From: Coprinellus micaceus
Taxonomy: Eukaryota > Basidiomycota > Agaricomycetes > Agaricales > Psathyrellaceae
Length of the DNA: 64,000 bases
Assembly (NCBI GenBank): GCA_951394405.1
Contig: OX596344.1
Coordinates: forward strand, 1,240,001-1,304,000
Direction of reading: 5' to 3'
Shown here: positions 35,393-48,062 of the stretch, in pieces
Layout of the letters: every line of letters begins with the position of its first letter
Position numbering within the stretch: the first letter of the stretch is position 1
Translations under genes and position numbers: made by a program
The notes under the pieces: model-generated
What the model saw: only the letters and a program-made list of their open reading frames with translations
Databases searched by the model: none
Told to the model about the DNA's origin: nothing

Positions 35393-37022
35393 GGCGTGAC
35401 AAGGGACGTTGGGGAAGCTCGAGTGAAGCTTTTAAAGCAAGATGACTCCTGCGATGGTTCAGGTGACTCGCTTTTGTCAGTGTAGGGGTTTGAGGAGGAG
35501 GAGAAAAGGTAAGTTATATCCCCCCAGCAAGGAACTGGCACGGAGCTAATTAGCGGAAGGTAATGCCTCGAGGCAGCCTCGTGGGTGAACTTCGAGGGAA
35601 CCGGGTGACTGGATAGGCGCTGGGTCCTTGCGCCACTCGCTGCTGATCATAACGCACTGTTTGGAGGCCACTAAAGGTTCTTGGAGCACCAAATCATGGA
35701 CGGGTATAACGCCGACCCTCATGGGCAGTGGGTCGGCTTGAGTTACCATCGCAATCGTAGTAAGCGCTCGTGTCTTCCTACTGAGGGATCATCTGACTCG
35801 CTTAAAGGTGTATGGCCAAAGTGCACATGACTAGCGACATCCCCTAGTATCGCCTGACCCTCACTTAAGGTTTACTAAGTGGGTACTCTGTCCAATGCAT
35901 CGAAGATACCGGACGAACGCTCACTTCATTATAATCGGCCATGCTCCCCATCGACCTCCACATTCAACGTCAAGTACGAGTGAGATTCCGTGATGGGGCT
36001 ACCGCACTCACTAACACGAACTCACGACGTCTGTGGCTTCGGAATCTGGGCATTCCATCGATTTCGCTGATATCTTGGACGCTGGAGCACTGTAGCACAT
36101 TGCACATGTTTCACTGAGTGACTAGACTGGTCGAGTTGCACCAAAGCAACACTGCTGACATGGCTTTTATCGTGAATTCGGCTCACGCACTTTGGGCAAT
36201 ATTCGCTTTCAATGTCGCAATATTCCAATTTGGCTCCCTGAGTAACGCACCATTGAATCTTTCATGTGAGTAGGCATCTTATTCAACAAGCTTACCTTGT
36301 CAAGGAAGAGCTCACTTTACTGCGTAGCTTCGAATTCGTTCCATGGTAACCCGTGCAGGCGCTTCAAAAGCGTCCCCACCTCGTCCTGGGTTGGTCCTGG
36401 GGGTAGTCCTTGCTGGAATTGTCCCCCAGAGCACCAAATTCGAACAGCCGTCGGCCAAACACGCCAATGACGCGAAACAGACCTGCCATGGCGTGGCGTT
36501 TCCATGACCAATCAGCGGCGTTCTGCATGCGCTCCCACTGCCGCCTTTCTGTGTGGGTCCAGGGACAACCGAACGCGACTTTGGCCACCAAATCCACGCA
36601 TAGCGGCATAGGGCGGGGAAACCGGTGGCTGTCTCACCCGGTGCGCTCCTACTCACATTTGAATCCCAACCATTGCATGAGGTGGCATTGGGAACCTGCC
36701 ATTCCCCTTCTTCCGAACGTTCCCTCACTGAGGCGCCCGTCACGTTGTCAAGTTGTCCCGAATTCAGGGATGCGAAAGTCCGGACGGTTGCTAGACGCTG
36801 CCAGATGTCAAGGGGACTATTTAACGCCACATCCCGTTCCAATACATTTATTTGTGAGGCTTATCCGGATACCCTGACCGGGCATCCCAATCATATAAGG
36901 CTCGCTCTGGAATCGTAAAGATGGGGATTCCCTCTTGTGCACCCTCTCTCCCCTCGCCGCTGCGACATTATACACTGGCGCAGTACTTCCTCCCTTCGAA
37001 TACCGACACCCGCTGAGGAGAG
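35393..37022. other. Gene-poor region
   Basis: About 1.6 kb in which I found no supported gene. Minus-strand frames at 36312-36842 and 36364-36609 overlap each other and cannot be joined by plausible introns. Possibly decayed sequence. Confidence 0.45.
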
Positions 37023-38838
37023 ATGGTCGAGCACGAGCAAACGATTTTTGCTCCTCTGTACTGGGGTGCGTCATTTTTCTGTACTTATAAGGACGAGCAA
37101 TTGACGGCGCCTGCTTGCTCTAGGCTTCGTTCTTTCCATCTTGTAAGGTTTCAAGCTGGTCGATCTAGGGAGTGAATACTCACAGAACGAACTATCTAGC
37201 CTCGGTGGCATGACTGTCGTTCAAGGACATGTCTACTTCCCGGCGAAGAGGGATAGGCCTCTCATACGGATAACTGTGAGCTTATTATAGTTGCTCCCAG
37301 TTTTCCAATGGAATCTGACTCACTAGGCCCATGTCTCTTAGGCCGGTGTCATGTTGTGAATTCAGGACTTTCACCAATGTTACGAACCTCGATCTGACAG
37401 TACACCGTGCCCTAGGCTGTTCGATATTTCCTCTTGTGTGCTTATAGCGTATTCGGTATACTACTACCTAGTACGTATTCCAGTACTCCCGGTTTTTCAT
37501 TATACGACAACGCGTGCTGACAATTGTCGGATAGATACCAGAATTCGGTTCGTTCGAGAGGTTCAAAGCGGTGACACCGTACGCCTTTCCGCTCTCTATG
37601 TACTGGGAAGCTCGCTCAACAGTAGAATCCAATAGACAGTTCTCGGCGGAATGTCTAATCAGTGCTGCGATCGCCTTGATGTACGAGCTCCCAGCAAGAC
37701 TGTCCATCGGTGCCTGATACGTCTACGGCTGTTATAGGTCCCAACTGTACTTCGTTCATCAATTGGTCGTCGTCAGACGCTCGGGGAATCGGGGTAGCTG
37801 GATTGTCATCGGGCTAATCGTAAGTGTTAATTTGTCCATTCCCTTCTCCGATGCTGAAGACCTAATTGACGGGTTATTAGGCATTTTTCGCTATAGTCTC
37901 AGGCAGTGCGTATCGCCCATTGAACTCTCCCAAAGCACTGGATACTTATCTCGGTGAAGTTGGTGGGATTGGCTGCGTGACCTCTATGTATGTTTGGGAC
38001 ACAGGTATCCTGGCTCACCGGAATAAGCACTTCACCGTAAGCAATTACCCTCATGCTAGGGTGGTGGAACTGACCCTTGACCTGTAGATTTTCTTCTCCC
38101 TGGCGAAAGGGTTCTCTGCGCTGACAGACGTTTTGGCCACTATCGCAATGTGCATGCTCCTGACAGGCCAAAAGGGTGGGCTGGACAAGTAAGCCGCACC
38201 GTCTACTCCATCTATCAGCATTAACTGACGCGAGCTGTGGTATCCAGGACGAAGAGTCTGGTCTCCCAAGTTATCATGTTTGTCGTCCAACGAGGCATAT
38301 TGGTGACCGCAATCCAAACGGCAGTCCTTATCGCGTTCTTCGCCGCTCCCAATAATCTAACATGGTCGGTCGTTACTCCTCTCAGTTGCCTCCACTCCTG
38401 TCTTGACATCCCGATCCTTTGCAGGTTGGCTTTACACATGAACGTAACCAGATTATACGCGAATACCTTTTGTGAGAAGTCCCTCCCACCAGCTGACGCC
38501 CCTCTAATTTTGCCGCCCTTAGTCGCAATGCTCAACGGTCGCTCTTACTTGCGCGATAAGCATGGCGGGTCAATCATCACGAACTTTAACACTTCCCAGA
38601 GTGGAGGGCAGCTTCCGACTCCACATCGCGCTGAGAACATCAATCTCGACCCCTTCCCCTCCAATCGAAATGTGAGTCAACTTAGCCGCCGCATCATTTG
38701 CCTGATCCATGCTCACGCCGTTCTATCCCCGGCCATGGACAGTCGTTCCACGAAACGGAAGATTGGGTGAAGGAGAAGAACACAGCCCATATACAGCTCC
38801 CAGTGGTGACTAGGACAGTCGTAATTTCAAACGTCTAG
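37023..38838 (+). CDS. DUF6534-like fungal seven-transmembrane protein, one junction unresolved
   Basis: Exons that fit: 37023-37065, 37124-37142 (19-nt micro-exon), 37200-37275, then 37416-37470, 37535-37680, 37738-37819, 37881-38036, 38088-38188, 38248-38364, 38425-38471, 38523-38671, 38743-38838. It shows the pattern of the basidiomycete family: GMTVVQGHVYFP with RDRPLIRIT, AYSVYYYL, SQLYFVHQLVVVRR, a run of hydrophobic helices, FVVQRGILVTAIQTAVLIAF, and a closing NVTRLYANTF joined to AMLNGRSYLR, with a C-terminal VTRTVVIS. The family is membrane-embedded and of unknown function. The join between 37275 and 37416 does not keep phase with any intron I could find, so there is either an unseen micro-exon or a real frame lesion. 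Confidence 0.65.
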
Positions 38839-39325
38839 GCCTTCGCCTGAGCTCCAAGTTCAAAGCAGTTTTTCATTGTAATTGTACCTCGCTTGTGCCG
38901 CTCTGCATTCCAAGCTTTGGCTCTCTCCCTTGTATAGACTGGTGGAAACACACCCCACCACCTCATATCCGCACACTCATTGCGTACCTTTTGTAAATTA
39001 CCATCGTGTTCCGTGTAATTGAGCTTTGGTCCGAGTCGCTTCAAGTGACCCTAGATTATTTGCTGGCCCTCAAGTGCCAGGCCGGTGAGATAGACCTCTG
39101 GACCCGAAGCCTGAAGTGGCAAGATGTATTATGAAACGGATGTGGGAGGAACTTGAACGGAAAACTCAACCCCGAGCCGTTCGGGTGAGCTCGCCAAGAA
39201 TTGAAATAGGCGCCCGGAAGATGCCGGCCGAAGGATGCTGATGGCGACCTCAACCTGATTCCGATTAGATTAAATCTCTTCATCCACCGTCATCTTGTCA
39301 TAGGCAACCTCAGTTTTCGACCGCG
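38839..39325. other. Intergenic gap
   Basis: Promoter side of the F-box gene. No gene recognised. Confidence 0.5.
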
Positions 39326-41137
39326 ATGTCTCAAGATCCGTTTGCACAACATTTTTGGGCGAACGACGCACAGGAGAGCCAAGAAATTCAGCCAACACCT
39401 GTCGAACCAAGGCAGATCCTCGACCAGGTCATCTCCGAAATCACGGAACTCGAAGGCCGCCTTGCAGCACTTTACAAGGTACGGGAAAACCTACAGGGTA
39501 CCGTACAGAGGCCCCAGGGCGTTCGCTCCCCCGTCCAAACGCTCCCAGAAGACATTGTGCGCGAGATCTTCGTGCACTGCCTCCCAGAAGTTCGGTTACC
39601 GACCTTGCACATCGCTGACGCACCCCTTCTCCTGACTATCATCTGCAGAAGGTGGAGAGATGTAGCGTTGAACGAACGACGACTGTGGACGAGGCTGCAT
39701 ATTGTGGCAGAGCCAGAGGAATACACGCCGCAGGGGGGTGCCTCGAACATCCCCGAATGGCAGAAGGCAACAAACCGCACTGCTGAAAGCCAGTTGGCCG
39801 TGATCAAGTCATATATCTCGAGATCAGGCTCTCTGCCGCTGTCCATCTCGGTCAGAGATCTTAATCCGGGCACCACAGCTGGGGCCCCATCGCCAACCAT
39901 CTCATATCTTATCACTCTCCTCCCTCGTCTCAAACGTCTCTTCTGGACCTGGTCTAGCACACTCGACAAGCTGCTGCCCGGTATTCCTGCAGACAATTTC
40001 CGCTGTCTAGAATCTCTCAGATTTGAATGGGTTCCTAACAGCGATGGCGGCGGACCCTTGCCAGCCTTTCTCCTTGCGCCGCGCCTCCACGAAGTCGAAA
40101 TTTACAGGCTGGCTCCCCGTGCCGCTGAGTTACCGCTGCGATGGGAGCAGCTCACACGACTGGCCCTATTCAACCGACCTCCTAGACTCCCGGACATTCC
40201 TCAGCTGGTCGACCTTCTCAAGAGGTGCCCACGGCTACAGGAATGTCGGGTGGCTATGGTTGGAGAACCCACCAGGCCACGGTGTTGCGAATCGCTAGAC
40301 CCCAGCGCAACTTCGAGGTTCTTTACGAGCCAACCCTTAGTTCTCCAGCATCTCCGAAAGCTCGAAATAACACACGACGAGTGCATAGGCGGCTGGGGCG
40401 AATACATCACCTTTCCCGCTCTTGCGGACTTGGCCCTCCTAGGAGCCTCGTATGAAAGGGGACTGCGGGGGTGCTGCGCCTGTCTTCCCAGTTTAATCAG
40501 GCCCAACGCGAACACCCTTACATCCATGGAACACCTCACAATCCGAGTGGGCTACTATACACCACGCAGCCTGGTCGGCTGTCTTTCGCAACTCCCTCGC
40601 CTACGCTCGTTGGTCCTTGAAGATTACGGGATGACCCAACACTACAAAGGCGAAGACAAGACCGACGATTCCCCATGGTTTGACGAAAGGATACTGACAA
40701 GGATGACGCCCCAAATATCTACACATCGCTCGTCAATGCACAGCGCCGCAAACAAAACGGCAGGCGGAGAAGACCCCCAAATTAGTCTACGCAACCCTAA
40801 CTGTCTCTGCCCACTTCTCGAACGGTTCGGGTTCCTGGAAAGGGAAGGCTTCATGGAGAACCGCCACCTTACCCTCAAGGCTATCGTACCATTCGTTTCC
40901 GGAAAATGGGAGGCCTCTCAGAAGTATCCAGGCGTCTTCGCACCTCTGAAGCACCTCAAAGTTCCGTCACGGGCCCTACCCGATGGGAGGGTTAAACACG
41001 CGCTGAAGCGGTGGAGGGAGCAGGCTGGTTTGGTGGTTGAGATCGCCTACCCGGCCTTGGACCCTTTCCGGGTCTGGAATTCTCGTCAGTACCAAGGTGT
41101 TTCCGGGCCCAACCTTGCGCACCATATGACCTATTAG
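39326..41137 (+). CDS. F-box protein
   Basis: A single open frame of 603 codons, unusual here in having no intron. A short coiled coil (residues 30-60, ISEITELEGRLAAL) precedes the F-box (about residues 70-130: LPEDIVREIFVHCLP, then CRRWRDVALNERRLWTRL), which is the typical Agaricomycete arrangement. The rest contains leucine-rich-like repeats (LRKLEITHDE, LALFNRPPRLPDIPQLV) that may form the substrate-binding part. F-box proteins link targets to SCF ubiquitin ligases; the substrate is unknown. Confidence 0.85.
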   Translation: MSQDPFAQHFWANDAQESQEIQPTPVEPRQILDQVISEITELEGRLAALYKVRENLQGTVQRPQGVRSPVQTLPEDIVREIFVHCLPEVRLPTLHIADAPLLLTIICRRWRDVALNERRLWTRLHIVAEPEEYTPQGGASNIPEWQKATNRTAESQLAVIKSYISRSGSLPLSISVRDLNPGTTAGAPSPTISYLITLLPRLKRLFWTWSSTLDKLLPGIPADNFRCLESLRFEWVPNSDGGGPLPAFLLAPRLHEVEIYRLAPRAAELPLRWEQLTRLALFNRPPRLPDIPQLVDLLKRCPRLQECRVAMVGEPTRPRCCESLDPSATSRFFTSQPLVLQHLRKLEITHDECIGGWGEYITFPALADLALLGASYERGLRGCCACLPSLIRPNANTLTSMEHLTIRVGYYTPRSLVGCLSQLPRLRSLVLEDYGMTQHYKGEDKTDDSPWFDERILTRMTPQISTHRSSMHSAANKTAGGEDPQISLRNPNCLCPLLERFGFLEREGFMENRHLTLKAIVPFVSGKWEASQKYPGVFAPLKHLKVPSRALPDGRVKHALKRWREQAGLVVEIAYPALDPFRVWNSRQYQGVSGPNLAHHMTY

Positions 41138-41357
41138 TCACCAGTGTAGCAGCCCATGCTGGTGGCAACCCTACGGCTTGGGGTTGCGTCGAGAGCCCGG
41201 ACATGCGCCAAAGGGGAGTTGGAGAGGAATAGCTAGGTGAATTCAAGTACATTTTAACCCTGAAACAACAGTAAAACCCAAATATGAAGCAGTAAACAGA
41301 TATGAAAAGAGTAGATAGAAAGTACGATGTTTTTGTCTATGCCACAATCCGTGCATC

Positions 41358-44300
41358 CTATTGTCTTGCAGCCATCGCCGTGAGGAGGATATCATAATCA
41401 ATTGTCGCCGCTAAATTCAAGGTTCAGCTTTCCTTCCCAGGGACACAGCAAGCAGAATCAGACTCACCCTTCAGAGCGTACTGAACGAACGACCGCCCCA
41501 GCTCAGGCTGCTCGAGCTGCAACCGATGCAAGCTATCCCGACTCATCTTCCACAACACCCCAGGATGCTCCACCACAACTGTACAATTCCGCGGGCTATT
41601 CGAGATTGTTGACAGTTCTCCCGCAAGCGTCCCAGGCACCATGCTCTCCTCGAAATCCTCCGCCGAGTTTTGGAATGTATACACCGCCCTGAGCAAGCCA
41701 GATTCGACGATATACATCCCATCAGGCTGGTCGCCCTGCTTCCATAGAACGTAGTTAGGAGGAACCGGGATACGGACGAGGTATTGAGTCATGGGAGCGA
41801 AGTCGTGGGGGTTTACAGGGCCGAAGTATGAGAAGGCCTTGATGATGGTGTTGAGGGGTTCTGGGGATGGGGAGTAGTCCTGTTGTGTTGTGATCTCTGT
41901 GGCAATCGTGCGGTCTCCTGCGTCGCGGAGGTGGGATCTTCTTGGAGATGCTATGAATGACCCGATGAAGTAACGACCTTCGTCGGTCTCTCTCCGCACA
42001 GGAACAGCTAAAGTGACAGGTATCAGTAAGGCGAAATATCGCACAAATTGGGCGCTCGTACCGAAGGCAGTCGAAACTTCGTTTTTATGGCATCGATACC
42101 ACGTCCGCAGATAGATATTCTCCGTCCCTGGCCACATGTCAGTCCCAAAGTCATACCACCGAACCACACCAACTACTCACATTCCATGGCATCACTGAAG
42201 GTCGAGAACAACTCAACCCTTTCAACGTTCAACAACCCAACACTGCCAAGGGACTGCCCAATCACCGACTCCACCTCAAGGCCACACAGAACGAGGGTGA
42301 TACCCTTAGCAGACAGCAACCTCTGCACGCGGACCAAAGCCTCAGCGGAAGACATATCCACTCCCGCGACCAAGGTGAAGTCGATGACCAAGAACTGGAT
42401 AGGGTTCTTCTGGTATGCGGGGCCGTCGATCAAGCCCCGGATGGCCTCTTCGACGTAGGTTATCGTGCCGAAGAAGAGGAAGCCTGTGGCAGTTTGAGAT
42501 TGGATGAGATGGAACAACTAGAACATGGCGACATACCCTGTAGACGCATCACAGTAGTCTGCTTCGCGACCTCCCTGATATACGCGCGCTGGAAGTTAGG
42601 CCGCCTCACCGCGGACATCGCCGTGTCCCCAGTGAAGATGGAGCGAATGCTTCGCCCGTGGGAGTTTTGAACGACGAAGAAAAAGCCTAGTCGACATCAC
42701 GTTAGGTTACCCTTCGTTCGAGAGATTGGAAAATGTCACTTACAGCTGACGACGATACCGAACAGCACACCAATGACAAAATCCCATACAGTCATGCAGA
42801 CGATGATACTAACGATGGTGATATACTCCGTCTTGCTCGTCCGGTGCCTGGTATCCCACAAAGCTTCCTTGACGAGGTCGATGCCGAGGACGAAGATCAG
42901 CGCGCCGACGACCATGACGGCTATTTGACGACAGAATGTCAGTACACTGTATGTAGTGAATAAACACAGTGTAAATGCACTGACGAAGGTAAGCAATGGG
43001 GCCCGTCCCCGCGAGGAGCAGTCCGAACGTTGCAACACCAAGCAGAAAGCCGGATATCCTCGTAGTGCCGCCCACGCGGTAGAACCTGCTTGATGTCAGC
43101 CTTGTCACCTAACAAACGAAAGCGAGAAAGCGACATACAAGAGGGTATTGACATAGACGAGATAATTGGGACTACAAAATCATGAGTAACGCCCATGATC
43201 ACAAGAACGAAGTGCGGCACATACACGCTTCCCACTAAGCCGGATAGGATATTGGAGTATCCATGCGCCACCAATTCTTTGTTGGTATCGATATCTTGGT
43301 CGAGGGAGACAGCTGCATGGCGAGTTCATAAACTCAGCTCTCCATATCGTAAGTAGCTCAACTCACCGAGGGCGGGAACGTTGAGAGGCGGGTGTAGGAT
43401 GTTGAAGAAGAGCCTGCGTCGCATTCCGTTAGTTGACTTCCAACAAAGAGCCCAATTTAAGCTCACAGCGCAAATTGCGTAGGCATGGTCGCCCACAGAG
43501 CACTCCACCAAACGTTCTCGAACTCTGGCGACAGGATGAGACAGATAGCCCAGCGAAGAGTGGACGAAGGGACGTACTAAGATACGTGTAGAAGTGATAC
43601 CAAGGCTCGCCAGAGGTCGCGACGTCAAAGAGCCACCCCGACTTTCTCAAGGCGATCAAATCAAGTTGCCCAGCAGCAACAGCGATGTAGAAGAGGAAAG
43701 GAATAATGATAAAATCTAAAGCGCACAATTCAACACAGGACACCCAAGAAGGCGGTGAAAGGAGACTCACAAAGCGGGAAAATCAGTTGGTGGTGGTATC
43801 TGTGAGTTATCACCCTCAGAAGCACGGCGAGGAACAGAGGCAGGAGCCAGAGCGTTAGGCTATGTGTCTCCAGGAACATTTTTCGAAGGGTTTCCAGGGT
43901 AAAGGTGAAGTCGTCGTCCGGAATGCCCATGCTAACCGCGAACCCTGTGACGATGAGGAAGACACCAACGCCCCCAATACATCTTCGGTCGAAAGGTTAT
44001 TGCCCGATCCGGGTGAATGCATGGGAGGGGGAGACGTACCCGACGAGAATGTGACGAGGGAAAAAACCCACAATCACGCCTAACTTCAAAGCTCCGAGCA
44101 GGAAGAACACCAGACCTACGCCATGCAATAAGTTGGGATCCTACCTCCTCCAAATAGACAGACAATGAGGCTTACCCGTCAAGAGTGCGCTGAACGAAAA
44201 CGCCACCAGCGTGGTGGCTATTACCGCCTCTGGCTTGTCTTCCCCGACCAGCTCTGCAATGTCATTGGCCAGAATGTGAAAGAACGGCTAAAAGGACGAA

Positions 44301-45726
44301 AAAAACCCGCGTTATTAAAAGCCACATCGCACGGGTACCTGTGAAAGGAAGAGAAAAACCCAGCAGCGGCACTTACCACAATCTCGATCATCATGCTCCC
44401 ATTGCCACCGGCAAACCCACTCCCTCCAAACGTGAACACCGCCTGCGCAACGACGGCCGACACAAAAAACATCGACACGCCCATCGGCCCTAGGCCCGTG
44501 AACACGCCCGTGGCAGGGAAGAGAATCATGCCGTACGAAACGCCATCCAAAATGTTGAGCAGGCAACCTAGGATGACGGCAGGGATCGAGCGCACCGCCG
44601 TCCGCAGGTGGTTCGGGGAGAACGGGTCGACGGTCTCCAGCCCCTCTTTCACGTATTTCGCGACGGTCTTTGGGGCGGAAATTTTGTGAAAGCGCTCGGT
44701 CCACGAAACGCTGCCATCGAGCACGGGTTTTCCGGTGGGGAGGTACGATGGGGGGATGCCCGAGTCGGGAGGAGAAAACACGGCGGAGGGGCGGATGAGG
44801 AGGGGCGTCGTCTCGTCGGCGATAGGCTCGAGCTGGGCCGTCTGCATGGGCGGGGTGCTGCGCGAATGTGACAGGGCACTACGGGTGGGACTGTGGCTAG
44901 GGTCGCGCCAATGTACGTGTGGCGAGGCCGGAACTTGCGGCAGCAGCCTACCCCTTCCCTCGGCCGAGTCTTCTACTTCTTCCTCGTCACCGTTTTTGTT
45001 GGAAGAAGCGCCTTCGGTACTCGTAATGGATGAGCGAAGGTCCAACCGGCCGCTAAGCGGCGAGGTCAGCTGTTGGGCGCGTGGCCGTGGAGTTCCGGTG
45101 GGAGTGGGTGTCGCGTCGGAATCTGCGATTTGGGCGGGTCCACGTTCAGGGATGTGGACCTGGGAAGAGGTGGGGGAGAAGGAGAGTGTTGGGCGGAGGA
45201 GTGAAAGACCTGATAGTTTTTGACCGGGCGCTGAGCGCTGTGATGGGCCGTTGCTCTCGTCCGTGTCCTCATCTCTCGAAGATGTTCTACTGGACGTCGT
45301 TACGTTGCTCAACGACGCCAGGGATGGGATGGAAGAATCAAGTTTTGATTCCTGAAGAGAGCTGATGGATTGAGTGAGGGGGGACGGCGACGATTCGTGG
45401 GAGGTGGATATGGAATCTTGATGTGAGGGAGGAGCGAGGGGGAAAATGAAGCTACCCTCGCCTACGGCAGCCCTTAATCTCGAAGAGGTAGAGCTTCTTC
45501 TTGAAAGCTGCGGTCCATTGGCGAGGGGCGCGATTGATGCATAGGAGGAGGGTCCTGGCATCGTCGATAGCTCCATTGTGGCCTGGCGGATGGTATCCTG
45601 CGAATGGGTGTGGGGATGGCTTGGGCTACCGTTTGGATATATAAATCCTCCCAGAGATGCAGTATACGACCGCGGCTGGAGGAGCCTGTCGTGAGATCGT
45701 TCATCAGTCCCATGCCCGTCGTCCAT
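41358..45726 (-). CDS. SulP-family transporter with STAS and cyclic-nucleotide-binding-like domains
   Basis: Sixteen exons with consistent phases on the minus strand: 45726-44377, 44287-44176, 44115-44040, 43982-43771, 43715-43578, 43524-43467, 43413-43367, 43312-43225, 43171-43139, 43085-42985, 42920-42744, 42686-42537, 42483-42181, 42127-42062, 42007-41468, 41410-41358; 1,167 residues. A long Ser/Pro-rich cytosolic N-terminus (about 350 residues) precedes the SulP membrane core (GVSYGMILFP; CIGGVGVFLIVTG; PPLNVPAL). A STAS domain follows (FLVIDFTLVAGVDMSSAEAL), then a cNMP-binding-like domain (VPPNYVLWKQGDQPDGMYIVESG; AGELSTISNSPRNCTV). It ends ILLTAMAARQ. The architecture matches the yeast YGR125W/Vsb1 group, vacuolar membrane proteins, rather than plasma-membrane sulfate permeases. 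Transport substrate is not predictable from sequence. Confidence 0.85.
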
Positions 45727-46034
45727 ATATAAGATGTCCAAGCTCCCCGCAGAAAGACAAAGAAGCGCACGGCTCGAAACGAAAGGTTAGAATGAGGTCA
45801 GATGGCGCGACCAGGTGATCTCGAGATATATATCTAGCTGAAGCAAGGGATCCATGCCATAACGGTACGAGAAGAAGATTCTCGGAGGAAGAGCACTTAC
45901 CCAGCCCTTCGCAGTGGCGAATCGAGGAGAGTGGGGGTGCCATCCCGATTAAAACCGCTGAACGAGGACCCCTCTCCTCGGTCGTCCAAACCGGGGTCGT
46001 CTAAGAAAGCGCAGTTAGACGGTTAAAAGAAGGT
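45727..46034. other. Short intergenic region
   Basis: 5' side of the SulP transporter gene. The ORF upstream of the chosen ATG would require a non-ATG start (45741), so I begin the CDS at 45726. Confidence 0.5.
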
Positions 46035-46250
46035 TTAGATTGTAAATGTCGCAATACCTCCGTCGAATGGGCGCGATGAGGGTGTCAAGCCATGCTGGAT
46101 GGGGGACAGGCCAGGGCGTGAATCTGCTTGTTGGGCGATGTTGGACGCGAAATCTGAGAGTTTCTGCTGCATGAAGCCCAGAAACGAGTCCGTGGATGGT
46201 GGTGGTGGTTCGGGAGAAACCCGTTTTGCTGCTCCCACATCGTCTCGCAT
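46035..46250 (-). CDS. Possible small protein or terminal exon
   Basis: 71 codons, beginning MRDDVGAAKRVSPE and including DSFLGFMQQKLSDFASN. The reading frame continues upstream in a protein-like way (GRPFEIRAYLLSLA) toward the divergent CFIm25 gene, but I found no good splice or start. It could be the last exon of a short gene sharing the bidirectional promoter. No family recognised. Confidence 0.3.
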   Translation of the reverse strand: MRDDVGAAKRVSPEPPPPSTDSFLGFMQQKLSDFASNIAQQADSRPGLSPIQHGLTPSSRPFDGGIATFTI

Positions 46251-46389
46251 AGCCAGAGATAAGAGATATGCACGAATTTCAAAAGGACGCCCTGCAATAT
46301 TCCTTCCATCAGAAGATTACGCAACAACACGTGAGCGTTTTCGACGTCGTTGGACACAGCGACGAACGCCCTTTGATCACCGCCGCCAA

Positions 46390-48062
<1,673 letters not shown>

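Noticed and set aside
36312..36842. A 176-residue minus-strand protein
   Set aside because: Composition is uneven, overlapping frames compete, there are no plausible introns and no recognisable motif.
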